Below, in pieces: positions 9,594 to 18,481 of a stretch of DNA of 64,000 bases (the stretch's first letter is position 1; the number at the start of each line of letters is the position of its first letter). Position numbers and translations under genes: made by a program. Below the pieces are notes generated by a model. It ran no database searches. It was not told the origin of the DNA and saw only the letters and a program-made list of their open reading frames with translations. Source of the stretch: Collinsella intestinalis DSM 13280 (GTDB taxonomy: Bacteria; Actinomycetota; Coriobacteriia; Coriobacteriales; Coriobacteriaceae); NCBI RefSeq assembly GCF_000156175.1, contig NZ_GG692710.1, positions 388,675 to 452,674 on the forward strand, in the 5' to 3' direction.

Positions 9594-10511
9594 ATGAATC
9601 CGAACGCAATGACCTTCCAAGAGATGATTCTCAAGCTCGAGGAGTATTGGGCCGGCCATGGCTGCACCGTTATGCAGCCCTACGATTCCGAGGTGGGTGC
9701 CGGTACGTTCCACACCGCCACGTTGCTTCGCAGCCTCGGCAAGAAGCCGTGGCGCACGTGCTATCCGCAGCCCTGCCGCCGTCCCGCCGATGGCCGCTAT
9801 GGCGAGAATCCCAATCGCATGCAGCACTATTACCAGTTCCAGGTGCTCATTAAGCCGAGCCCCGAGAACTCCCAGGAGCTGTACCTGGACTCTCTGACCG
9901 CCATCGGCCTCGATCCTGCTGAGCACGACGTCCGCTTCGTCGAGGACGACTGGGAGAGCCCGACGCTCGGTGCCTGGGGCCTCGGTTGGGAGGTTTGGCT
10001 GGACGGCATGGAGGTCACCCAGTTCACCTACTTCCAGCAGGTCGGCGGCATCGAGTGCGATCCGGTTCCCGTCGAGATCACCTATGGCCTCGAGCGCATC
10101 GCAATGTACGCTCAGGGCGTCACGAGCGTCTACGACCTGGTCTGGAGCTATCTGCCCGACGGCACGCCCATGACCTACGGTGAGGTCTTCCTCGAGAACG
10201 AGCGTGAGTTCTCCGCCTACAACTTCGAGGTTGCCAACGTCGATATGATGCGCCAGAAGTTCGATGATTTCGAGGCCGAATGCCATGCATGCCTCGAGGC
10301 CAAGCTCCCACTGCCCGCCTATGACTGCGTCATGAAGTGCAGCCACAGCTTCAATATCCTGGATGCCCGCGGCGCCATTTCCGCCACAGGGCGCGCGGCG
10401 TACATCCTGCGCGTCCGCACGCTCGCTAAGGCGTGCTGCGAGTCCTATTTGGCTGAGGTCGCCGGTGATGCGGCCGCGTCCGACAGCGTTGAGAAGGGGG
10501 AGGTGGCCTAA
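9594..10511 (+). CDS. glyQ: Glycyl-tRNA synthetase, alpha subunit
   Basis: This is the catalytic subunit of the tetrameric (alpha2beta2) enzyme that charges tRNA-Gly. Typical class II stretches are visible: [18 protein letters not shown] (landmark EEYWAGHGC, ~15-23), [15 protein letters not shown] and the [21 protein letters not shown] region (landmark [15 protein letters not shown], ~155). The length is 305 residues, normal. I chose the ATG at 9594 (MNPNAMTF); an ATG five codons further in is also possible. glyS starts at the very next base after its stop. Confidence 0.95.
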   Translation: MNPNAMTFQEMILKLEEYWAGHGCTVMQPYDSEVGAGTFHTATLLRSLGKKPWRTCYPQPCRRPADGRYGENPNRMQHYYQFQVLIKPSPENSQELYLDSLTAIGLDPAEHDVRFVEDDWESPTLGAWGLGWEVWLDGMEVTQFTYFQQVGGIECDPVPVEITYGLERIAMYAQGVTSVYDLVWSYLPDGTPMTYGEVFLENEREFSAYNFEVANVDMMRQKFDDFEAECHACLEAKLPLPAYDCVMKCSHSFNILDARGAISATGRAAYILRVRTLAKACCESYLAEVAGDAAASDSVEKGEVA

Positions 10512-12602
10512 GTGGCGAACACCCGTGATTTCCTGTTCGAGCTCGGTGTCGAGGAGATGCCCTCCGCCCCGCTCAACAATGCCGTCAAGCAGCTTGAATC
10601 CCTGATGGGCAAGGGTCTCGACGAGGCCGGGCTCGCCCACGGCGCGATTCGCGTCATCTCTTCGCCGCGCCGCCTGGCCGTGCTCGTGAGCGACGTCGCC
10701 GAGGCGACGGAGGAGATCCACTCCGTCCTGCGCGGTCCCTCCGCCAAGATCGCCTTCGACGCTGAGGGCAATCCCACCAAGGCCGCCGAGGGCTTTGCCC
10801 GCAAAAACGGTCTCACCGCTCGTGAATTGGTCCGTCGCGAGGACGCCGATGGCACCGAGTACGTCTTCGCTGAGCAGAACACCCCCTCGGAGCCCGCGCT
10901 TCCCATCCTGACGCGCGTGTGCGAGGGTCTCATCCCGTCCATCCAGTGGCCGAACTACCGTAGCCAGCGTTGGGGCAGCGAGCATGCCACCTTCGTCCGC
11001 CCGGTTCGTTGGATCTGCTGCCTCTTCGGTGAGGAGGTCGTCCCGGTCTCCTTTGCCGACGTTGTGAGCGGCAACACCACGCGCGGTCATCGCGTGCTTT
11101 CCCCCGGTGAGCACCTCGTCGCCAGCACGGATGCCTACGAGGATGTTCTCGAGTCCGCCCATGTCCTGTCCGCCGAGCGTCGCGAGCAGGTCATCCGCGA
11201 GGGTATCGCCAAGGTCGAATCCGAGCTCGGCGTGCGCGTTGATACTCCTGCGAAGGTGTTCGACGAGGTCGTCAATCTCTGTGAGTGGCCGACGGTTCTC
11301 GTGGGCCACTTCGACGAGGAGTTCCTGAACGTCCCGTCCGAGATCATCTGCGAGTCCATGCTGTCCAACCAGCGTTACTTCCCGACGTATGACGCGGAGG
11401 GCAATCTGACCCGTGCGTTCGTCGTTGTCTCCAACGGTGACCCCAAGGCCAACGCCACCGTGATCGACGGCAATGAGCGCGTCGTCCGCGCGCGCCTCTA
11501 CGACGCCAAGTTCTTCTACGATGAGGACCTCAAGGTCGACCTCGAGGTGTTCCGTGAGCGCTTGGCCTCCGTTGGCTTCCAGCAGAAGCTCGGCACCGTG
11601 CTTCAGAAGTCCGACCGCATGGAGGACCTGGCCCTCGCCATCGCTCGCGAGGCCCATCTCGGTGCCCACGCGGCGTCCAGCGCTCAGCGTGCCGCCCACC
11701 TGGCCAAGGCCGACCTCGTGTCCTCTGCGGTCGTCGAGTTCACCAGCCAGCAGGGCGTGATGGGTGGCTACTATGCCACCGCAGCGGGCGAGGAGCCCGA
11801 GGTTGCCGCCGCCATTCGCGATCATTATCGTCCCCGCTTTGCCGGCGACGATCTGCCCGAGGGCATCGCCGGTTGCATCGTTGCCGTTGCCGACAAGCTC
11901 GACACCATCGCGGGCATGTTCGCCATCGACGAGCCTCCCACCGGCTCCAAGGATCCCTTCGCGCTGCGCCGTTCCGCCATCGGCGTCCTCAACATCCTCC
12001 GCACGCGTCTGAAGTGCGGGTATGAGGCTATCGTCGATGCTGCGCTCGAGGGCTACCTGGAGCAGGGCCTTGAGTTCGACAAGGCTGCCGTGGCTGCATC
12101 CGTCTGCGCGTTCATCAAGGGTCGCATGGCCCAGATGGCCCGCGATGAGAAGGTTTCCGCCGACACCGTGGCCGCCGTTTCCGACGGCGACGTCACCGTT
12201 CCCGTGCACTTCTTCGAGCTCGCGCATGCCCTCGAGGAGGCCCGCGCCAACGACCGCGAGGCCTTCACCAACCTCGCCACCGCTTATGCGCGCGCCGCTC
12301 ACCTCGCCGACGCGGAGCTCGGCATCGAGGCCGACCGCAACCTCATGGGCGACGCCGAGCTTGCCCTGCTGTACGCGACCGATGCCGCGCGCGATGAGGT
12401 TGCCTCGGCGCTTGACGCTCGCGATTTCAAGGCCGTCATCGCCGCCCTTGCGGCCCTGCGCGGTCCCATCGACGCGTTCTTCGACGACGTCATGGTCATG
12501 GACGAGGACATGGCCGTTCGCGAGAACAGGCTCCGCCTGCTCAACCGCTTCGAGGACGTGTTTGCCGGCATTGCCAACATCGGCGAGATGGCTCGCAAGT
12601 AG
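10512..12602 (+). CDS. glyS: Glycyl-tRNA synthetase, beta subunit
   Basis: This is the larger, tRNA-binding subunit paired with GlyQ. It begins MANTRDFLFELGVEEMPS, the family N-terminus (landmark FELGVEEMP). The YFPTYDAEGNL motif (~280) and an HD-like domain with a long C-terminal anticodon-binding part (DALRGPIDAFFD-like end; here LRGPIDAFFDDVMVM near 655) follow. The length is 696 residues. The GTG at 10512 abuts the glyQ stop, and GGGGGAGG at the end of glyQ is its ribosome binding site. A terminator hairpin follows the gene. Confidence 0.96.
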   Translation: MANTRDFLFELGVEEMPSAPLNNAVKQLESLMGKGLDEAGLAHGAIRVISSPRRLAVLVSDVAEATEEIHSVLRGPSAKIAFDAEGNPTKAAEGFARKNGLTARELVRREDADGTEYVFAEQNTPSEPALPILTRVCEGLIPSIQWPNYRSQRWGSEHATFVRPVRWICCLFGEEVVPVSFADVVSGNTTRGHRVLSPGEHLVASTDAYEDVLESAHVLSAERREQVIREGIAKVESELGVRVDTPAKVFDEVVNLCEWPTVLVGHFDEEFLNVPSEIICESMLSNQRYFPTYDAEGNLTRAFVVVSNGDPKANATVIDGNERVVRARLYDAKFFYDEDLKVDLEVFRERLASVGFQQKLGTVLQKSDRMEDLALAIAREAHLGAHAASSAQRAAHLAKADLVSSAVVEFTSQQGVMGGYYATAAGEEPEVAAAIRDHYRPRFAGDDLPEGIAGCIVAVADKLDTIAGMFAIDEPPTGSKDPFALRRSAIGVLNILRTRLKCGYEAIVDAALEGYLEQGLEFDKAAVAASVCAFIKGRMAQMARDEKVSADTVAAVSDGDVTVPVHFFELAHALEEARANDREAFTNLATAYARAAHLADAELGIEADRNLMGDAELALLYATDAARDEVASALDARDFKAVIAALAALRGPIDAFFDDVMVMDEDMAVRENRLRLLNRFEDVFAGIANIGEMARK

Positions 12603-12633
12603 CGCCTGCTTCGCAGCGTTCATAGCTTGATTG

Positions 12634-12657
12634 GAGGGTCCGCGAGGGCCCTCTTTT
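12634..12657 (+). terminator. Terminator after glyQ-glyS
   Basis: GAGGGTCC and GGGCCCTC form an 8-bp stem (one G-T pair) around GCGA, followed at once by TTTT, 31 bases after the glyS stop. Confidence 0.85.
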
Positions 12658-12791
12658 CATACTGGCGTGGCTCAGCCATGCGAGTTGTTCGCGGTTGCCG
12701 TTCATCCAGATGGATGGTCTTCTCGGCGTGCGACGTAGGGGCTGTACGTTATAGTCGCCTTGATGTGTAGGCCCGTCTGAAGGGTGGCTCC

Positions 12792-13664
12792 ATGACCAAG
12801 CGTTTTGCACGCCAAGTCGTCCTCGTCGTTTCTGATTCGCTGGGTGCGACGGGTTATGAAGTCGCCCGCGCTGCATGCGGTCAATTCGACGGAGTCGAGA
12901 TCGCCGTCGAGCGCCTGACGAAGGTCAACGACGCAGACGTAGTCGAGGGAGCTGTCCGGCAACTCTTGGGCGAGGGGAGGGCGCTCAGCGTTCTGTACAC
13001 CATCGCCGACGGTGCCCTGCGCGCCGAGGTAGGTGAGCGGCTTCGGGCAATGGGCGTCAACGGCGTCGACGTTCTCGGTCCGGCGGTCCAGGCATTGAGT
13101 GAGAGTTCGGGAGTCGCGCCGAGCGGTATTGCAGGGTCCATCCATCGTACGGACGAGGAGTATTTCAAGCGCATCGAGGCTATGGAGTATTTTGTCGAGC
13201 ATGACGATGGGCGTGGCTCCGATGACTTGGATGACGCCGACATCGTTCTCATCGGCATCTCACGCACCGGCAAAACGCCGCTGTCCATGTACCTCGCCCA
13301 TCTTGGATATCGCGTTGCGAACATCCCTCTCGTTCCGGGCGTGGAGCCGCCAGCTTCCCTATTTTCCGTCGATCCTGGAAAGGTCTTCGGGCTCATCTCC
13401 ACAACCGAAGTCGTTTCGACGATCCGCGACCGCCGCCTCGGCGACGATATGAGTCGCGCCGTCGCTTCCGACTACGCCGATCCCGAGCGCGTCCGTTCGG
13501 AGATGGATGAGGCCCGGGCACTTATCAAAAAGCTTGGATGCATCACCGTCCGCACGGATGGAAAGGCTATCGAGGAGTCCGCCGCCGAGATTCTCGAGCG
13601 CATGAGGCAGGTGCGCATCGGTCGCGAGCGCCGTCGAGAGCGCCTGGATGCGCAATCGATTTAG
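12792..13664 (+). CDS. ppsR: PPDK regulatory protein (bifunctional kinase/pyrophosphorylase, DUF299)
   Basis: It switches pyruvate phosphate dikinase off by ADP-dependent Thr phosphorylation and on again by phosphate-dependent removal. The N-terminal landmark is VVSDSLGATGYEVA (residues ~12-25). The P-loop-like GISRTGKTPLSMYLA lies near 157, followed by NIPLVPGVEPP (~180). The length is 290 residues. It stands directly upstream of ppdK, its target, which supports the PPDK rather than PEP-synthase version. GAAGGGTGG precedes the ATG. Confidence 0.9.
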   Translation: MTKRFARQVVLVVSDSLGATGYEVARAACGQFDGVEIAVERLTKVNDADVVEGAVRQLLGEGRALSVLYTIADGALRAEVGERLRAMGVNGVDVLGPAVQALSESSGVAPSGIAGSIHRTDEEYFKRIEAMEYFVEHDDGRGSDDLDDADIVLIGISRTGKTPLSMYLAHLGYRVANIPLVPGVEPPASLFSVDPGKVFGLISTTEVVSTIRDRRLGDDMSRAVASDYADPERVRSEMDEARALIKKLGCITVRTDGKAIEESAAEILERMRQVRIGRERRRERLDAQSI

Positions 13665-13857
13665 CATGTTCTAGCTGCAGTGGTATCTTCATCAGGTAAC
13701 CACATGCGCAACCGTCTGCCGCGCGCATTGCGCCGCTCGGCCTCATATCCCCGCATCTTCACAGGTATTTCCAATCGCCCCCGTAGAGTTCCCTTAACCC
13801 GCAGAAGCGCGGTATGGCAAACGATGCGGCCCGGCTTCGGGTCGATAGGGGGTCAGT

Positions 13858-16590
13858 GTGACTACGATGCAGCGCGTGTACAAATTCGGTGGCGGCGTGG
13901 CCTCGCCCGAAGTGACCGAGGGCGACGCCTCGATGAACTACATCCTCGGCGGCAAGGGCGCAAACCTCGCCGAGATGTGCCGTATCGGCCTTCCCGTGCC
14001 CCCGGGCTTCACCATCACGTGCCAGACCTGCGTCGAGTATGACGAGGCGGGGAACAGCTGGCCCGAGGGCGCCCTCGACGAGATCGAGGCGGCGACGTGC
14101 GACCTCGAGTCCCGTATGGAAAAGCGCTTGGGAGATGCCGAAGATCCGCTGCTCGTCTCGGTCCGCTCCGGAGCGCCGTTCTCCATGCCGGGTATGATGG
14201 ACACCGTGTTGAACCTTGGCCTCAACGATGAATCCGTGATGGGACTCATCGCCCAAACCGACAACCCTCATTTCGCATGGGATTCGTACCGCAGGTTCAT
14301 CCAGATGTTCTCCAACGTAGTTCTGGGTATCGATGCCGACCTGTTCGAGAACGCCATCGCCGAGCGGCGCCTGATCGCCGGGGTCCGCACCGATGCCGAG
14401 CTCTCCGATGAAGATCTCCGCGATCTTGTCGATGAGTTCAAGGCGATCTTCGCCCGAGAGGTCGATGCCTCCGCGTATCCCGAGCTCGTCGTGGACGGGA
14501 CCGTTACCTTCCCCGCAGATCCCCGCCTTCAGCTTCGTTTGGCCATCCAGGCCGTGTTCGGCAGCTGGATGAATGAGCGCGCTTGCATCTACCGTCAGCG
14601 CAACCGCATCCCCGACGATCTCGGCACCGCCGTCAACGTCCAGGTCATGGTATTCGGCAACAAGGGGGAGACCTCCGCGACCGGCGTCGCGTTCACGCGC
14701 GACCCCGCCTGCGGTGCTCGGGGAGCCTATGGCGACTTCCTTGTGAACGCGCAGGGCGAGGATGTCGTCGCCGGCATCCGCAACACCGAGCCCATCTCCG
14801 GTCTCGCGAACGTCCCCGGGCTGGAGGAGGCCGCGGCCGAGCTTGACCGCGTCTTTGGCATCCTTGAGGGCCATTATCGCGATATGTGTGACATCGAGTT
14901 CACTATCGAGCAGGGCAAGTTGTGGATGCTGCAGACGCGTGCGGGCAAGCGTACGGCCGCAGCGGCGTTGCGCATCGCGATCGACATGGTCGAGGAGGGG
15001 CTCATCTCCCGCGATGAGGCGCTTATGCGCATCGATCCCTCTCAGCTCGACCAGCTCTTGCATCCTCAGTTCGACACCTCCGCCGCTGTTGACGTGCTTG
15101 CGCGCGGCCTCAACGCGAGCCCCGGAGCCGCCGTGGGTGAGATTGTCTTTTCCTCCGACGACGCCGTTGCCGTCCATGAGGCCGGGCGCCCCGCAATCCT
15201 TGTGCGCTGGGAGACGAACCCCGATGACCTCAAGGGCATGGTCGCCGCTGAGGGCATCTTGACGAGCCATGGTGGAAAGACGAGCCACGCTGCCGTTATC
15301 GCGCGCGGCATGGGCACGCCATGCGTATGCGGTGTCGAGAGCTTCCGCATCGATGCCGCCGCGAAAGAGGTTCACGTCCTTGGAACCGATATCGTGCTGC
15401 ACGAAGGCGACGTCATCTCCATCGACGGCGGTCAGGGCATCGTTGTCGCCGGTGCGGTGCCGCTTGTCAAGCCCGAGCTGACCGGAGACCTTGACACCGT
15501 TCTCAGCTGGGCGGACAGGGTTCGCCTCGATGAGACCGACGGGCGCGGATACCACGTGCGCGTCAACGCCGATAACCCCGAGGACGCCGAGCTTGCCCTT
15601 GAATTCGGCGCCGAGGCCATCGGCCTGTGCCGCACGGAGCATATGTTCCTCGGCGATCGCAAGCAGATCATCCAGTCCTTCATCCTCTCCGACAATGCCG
15701 ATGTGCGCGCCAAGGCGCTCGAGGACCTGCTCGCCGTCCAAACTGAAGATTTCGTCACCATGCTGCGCACCATGACCGGACGCGCCATGGTCATCCGACT
15801 CATTGATCCGCCACTTCATGAGTTCCTCGACGATCCTCGCGAGCTTGCCGTTGAGATCGCGCGTAAAGAGGCCCTGGGCCAGGACGTTTCCGATGTTCGC
15901 AAGCGCCTGCGCCTCATTGACGGGATGATGGAGTCCAACCCCATGCTTGGCCTTCGCGGCGTGCGTCTCTCCATCGTCTATGCCGACCTTCCGTTGATGC
16001 AGGTGCGCGCCGTCGCGTCCGCCGCCGCCCGCCTCAAGCTCGAGGGCTTCGATCCGCGTCCCGAGATCATGATTCCGCTCGTGTCCATTACCGAGGAGCA
16101 TGTCCAGACCCGCGCAGTTGCCGAGCGCGTCATCATGGATGTCGAGGCGGAGTGCGGCGTGAAACTCGACATTCCCATTGGAACTATGATCGAGCTGCCG
16201 CGCGCCTGCCTGGTCGCCGACGAGATCGCGGCCCATGCCGACTTCTTCTGCTTCGGTACGAACGATCTCACGCAGACGACCTTCGGCTTCTCGCGAGACG
16301 ACGCCGAGGCCAAATTCCTTCCCGCCTATTTGCATGAGAAGGTGCTGACTGCAAATCCCTTCGAGACCGTCGATCCCGCCGTCCTTCAGCTGGTGAAGAT
16401 GGCCGTCGACAAGGGTCGTGCCGTCACGCCCGAAATGCATTTCGGCGTCTGCGGCGAGCACGGCGGCGACCCGACGTCCATCGTCGACTTCTTCAACACG
16501 GCAGGCGTGGACTATGTGAGCTGCTCTCCGTATCGCGTCCCGCTCGCCCGACTCGCGGCTGCACGCGCCAAGCTCACTTGCGCTCGCTAA
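13858..16590 (+). CDS. ppdK: Pyruvate, phosphate dikinase
   Basis: It interconverts pyruvate + ATP + Pi and phosphoenolpyruvate + AMP + PPi. Domains in order: N-terminal ATP-grasp (GGKGANLAEM, ~31; later AFTRDPACGARGAYG, ~280), the swivelling phosphohistidine domain (TSHGGKTSHAAVIARG, with catalytic His ~476), and the C-terminal PEP/pyruvate barrel (CFGTNDLTQTTFG ~799 and CGEHGGDP ~865, with catalytic Cys). The length is 910 residues. The GTG at 13858 has AGGGGG upstream; an ATG three codons in is an alternative. With the regulator upstream it forms a controlled glycolysis/gluconeogenesis switch. A terminator follows. Confidence 0.95.
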   Translation: MTTMQRVYKFGGGVASPEVTEGDASMNYILGGKGANLAEMCRIGLPVPPGFTITCQTCVEYDEAGNSWPEGALDEIEAATCDLESRMEKRLGDAEDPLLVSVRSGAPFSMPGMMDTVLNLGLNDESVMGLIAQTDNPHFAWDSYRRFIQMFSNVVLGIDADLFENAIAERRLIAGVRTDAELSDEDLRDLVDEFKAIFAREVDASAYPELVVDGTVTFPADPRLQLRLAIQAVFGSWMNERACIYRQRNRIPDDLGTAVNVQVMVFGNKGETSATGVAFTRDPACGARGAYGDFLVNAQGEDVVAGIRNTEPISGLANVPGLEEAAAELDRVFGILEGHYRDMCDIEFTIEQGKLWMLQTRAGKRTAAAALRIAIDMVEEGLISRDEALMRIDPSQLDQLLHPQFDTSAAVDVLARGLNASPGAAVGEIVFSSDDAVAVHEAGRPAILVRWETNPDDLKGMVAAEGILTSHGGKTSHAAVIARGMGTPCVCGVESFRIDAAAKEVHVLGTDIVLHEGDVISIDGGQGIVVAGAVPLVKPELTGDLDTVLSWADRVRLDETDGRGYHVRVNADNPEDAELALEFGAEAIGLCRTEHMFLGDRKQIIQSFILSDNADVRAKALEDLLAVQTEDFVTMLRTMTGRAMVIRLIDPPLHEFLDDPRELAVEIARKEALGQDVSDVRKRLRLIDGMMESNPMLGLRGVRLSIVYADLPLMQVRAVASAAARLKLEGFDPRPEIMIPLVSITEEHVQTRAVAERVIMDVEAECGVKLDIPIGTMIELPRACLVADEIAAHADFFCFGTNDLTQTTFGFSRDDAEAKFLPAYLHEKVLTANPFETVDPAVLQLVKMAVDKGRAVTPEMHFGVCGEHGGDPTSIVDFFNTAGVDYVSCSPYRVPLARLAAARAKLTCAR

Positions 16591-16623
16591 CGGCGCGAAC
16601 CGACAATCGACCCCCTTTATTCG

Positions 16624-16657
16624 CGGTGGCCGCATTCGTGCGGCCACCGTACTTTTG
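16624..16657 (+). terminator. Terminator after ppdK
   Basis: CGGTGGCCGCA and TGCGGCCACCG form an 11-bp stem around a TTCG tetraloop, with TTTT a few bases later. Confidence 0.9.
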
Positions 16658-16800
16658 GTGTACTTTCGTTCACATGCAATCGAATGGATACAATAATTTC
16701 CGTATGCGTGTACCCACCTCGACGCATATGACTTTGAATTGCGCGGCGGCATCGACCGTCGTTTTCGTTATCGTGCAATCGAAAGGAGCCACATCAGTCT

Positions 16801-18480
16801 ATGGCAACCAACAACAAGAAATCTAACGTGACGCTCAAGGTCATCCCCCTGGGCGGCCTTGACGGCATCGGCAAGAACATGACCGCCTTCGAGTGCGGCG
16901 ATGACATGGTGCTCGTCGACGCAGGCCTCATGTTCCCCGACGACAACCAGCCCGGCATCGACCTCGTCCTGCCGGATTACACCTATGTTCTCGAGAACGA
17001 GCACAAGCTTCGCGGCATCATCATCACCCATGGCCATGAGGACCATACGGGTGCGCTGCCGTATCTCTTGCAGGACCTCAACAATAAGGTGCCGATTTTC
17101 TCCAGCAAGCTCACCCTCGGCTTCATCGAGGGCAAGCTTTCCGAGTTCCGCATCCGTGCGCCTAAGTTCCGCGAGGTCAAGGGTGGCAGCCACGTCAATC
17201 TCGGCTGCTTCTCCATCGAGTTTTTCTCCACGACGCACTCCATCCCCGGCGCGCTCGGCGTGTTCCTGAAGACTCCGGCTGGTACTGTTGTGCACACGGG
17301 CGACTTCAAGCTCGATCAGACCCCGATCGACGGTGTTACCCCCGATTACGGTGCGCTCGCAAAGTTCGGCAAGCAGGGCGTCGACCTGCTCATGTCCGAC
17401 TCCACCAACGCCACCGTCCCGGGCTTCACCAAGTCCGAGGCGGAGGTCGGTCCTTCGATCCTCCATGCGATCAAGAACGCCAAGGGTCGCGTCTTCGTCG
17501 CTTCCTTCTCCAGCCACATCCACCGCTTGCAGCAGATCTGCGATGCGGCCAAGAAGTGCAATCGCAAGATCGTCGTCACCGGCCGCTCGATGCTCACCAA
17601 CACGCGTGTCGCACGCGAGCTCGGTTACCTGAAGGTCGACGAGAACGACCTGCTCGATGCGTTTGAGATCAACGGCATCCCCGAGGACAAGCTCGTCGTC
17701 ATGTGCACCGGCTCGCAGGGTGAGCCGCTCTCCGCTCTTTCCCGCATGGCCAACGGCGAACACAAGACGCTGTCCATCCACGAGGGCGATACGGTCATCA
17801 TCTCCGCAACCCCGGTTCCGGGTAATGAGAAGGCCGTCCAGCAGGTTGTAAACAGCCTGGCCAAGCTTGGCTGCGACGTGTACGACAAGAGCCGTGCCCT
17901 GGTGCACGTCTCCGGCCACGCCAGCCAGGAGGAGCTCAAGCTCATGCTCGCTCTCACCAAGCCGAGCTACTTCATGCCCGTCCACGGCGAGGCCGTGCAT
18001 CTGCGCGCGCACGCTGCGCTCGGCCAGAAGATGGGTGTCCCCGCCAAGAACATCTTCGTGATCGACAACGGCGATTCTCTCGAGATGCGCGACGGCATCG
18101 TCAAGCGCGGCCGCTCCGTCGAGTCCGGCGTCGTATACGTCGACGGCCTGCGTATCGGCGATACCGACCCGATCGTCCTGCGCGACCGTCAGAAGCTCGC
18201 GAGCGACGGCATGGTGACGGTCGTTGCCATGCTCGACATGAAGCGTAAGAAGATCGGCGATCTCGAGTTTTCCGGTCGTGGCGTCTCGTTCCCTATCGAC
18301 GACCAGTTCTCCGCCGATGCCTCTGCCGCTATCCAGCGCGCCATCGAGAAGGGCAAGTTCAACTTCTCGAGCTCCGGTACGGACGCCATCCGCAAGGCAG
18401 TGCGCGATGCCCTCTCGAATTACATTTGGAACAACAACCGCACGCGACCGATGATCATCCCGGTCGTCATGGAGGTGTAG
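16801..18480 (+). CDS. rnj: Ribonuclease J
   Basis: This metallo-beta-lactamase/beta-CASP RNase has endonuclease and 5' exonuclease activity and is central to mRNA decay and rRNA maturation. The zinc motif is THGHEDHTGALP (~75-86). Further metal ligands are in HTGDFKLD (~165) and MSDSTNA (~199), the beta-CASP region covers ~220-360, and PVHGEAVHLRAHA lies at ~393. The length is 559 residues. AAAGGAG lies ~11 bases before the ATG. A second major RNase (rny) is also in this window. ftsK follows one base after its stop. Confidence 0.95.
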   Translation: MATNNKKSNVTLKVIPLGGLDGIGKNMTAFECGDDMVLVDAGLMFPDDNQPGIDLVLPDYTYVLENEHKLRGIIITHGHEDHTGALPYLLQDLNNKVPIFSSKLTLGFIEGKLSEFRIRAPKFREVKGGSHVNLGCFSIEFFSTTHSIPGALGVFLKTPAGTVVHTGDFKLDQTPIDGVTPDYGALAKFGKQGVDLLMSDSTNATVPGFTKSEAEVGPSILHAIKNAKGRVFVASFSSHIHRLQQICDAAKKCNRKIVVTGRSMLTNTRVARELGYLKVDENDLLDAFEINGIPEDKLVVMCTGSQGEPLSALSRMANGEHKTLSIHEGDTVIISATPVPGNEKAVQQVVNSLAKLGCDVYDKSRALVHVSGHASQEELKLMLALTKPSYFMPVHGEAVHLRAHAALGQKMGVPAKNIFVIDNGDSLEMRDGIVKRGRSVESGVVYVDGLRIGDTDPIVLRDRQKLASDGMVTVVAMLDMKRKKIGDLEFSGRGVSFPIDDQFSADASAAIQRAIEKGKFNFSSSGTDAIRKAVRDALSNYIWNNNRTRPMIIPVVMEV

Positions 18481-18481
18481 G

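Noticed and set aside
9354..12623. Very long open frame antisense to glyQ-glyS (over 1000 codons)
   Set aside because: It is a mirror of the real genes caused by strong third-position G/C bias. It has no family motifs, and glyQ and glyS on the plus strand are certain.
13759..16752. Open frame of ~1000 codons antisense to ppdK
   Set aside because: Same cause as above; PPDK motifs on the plus strand are complete.
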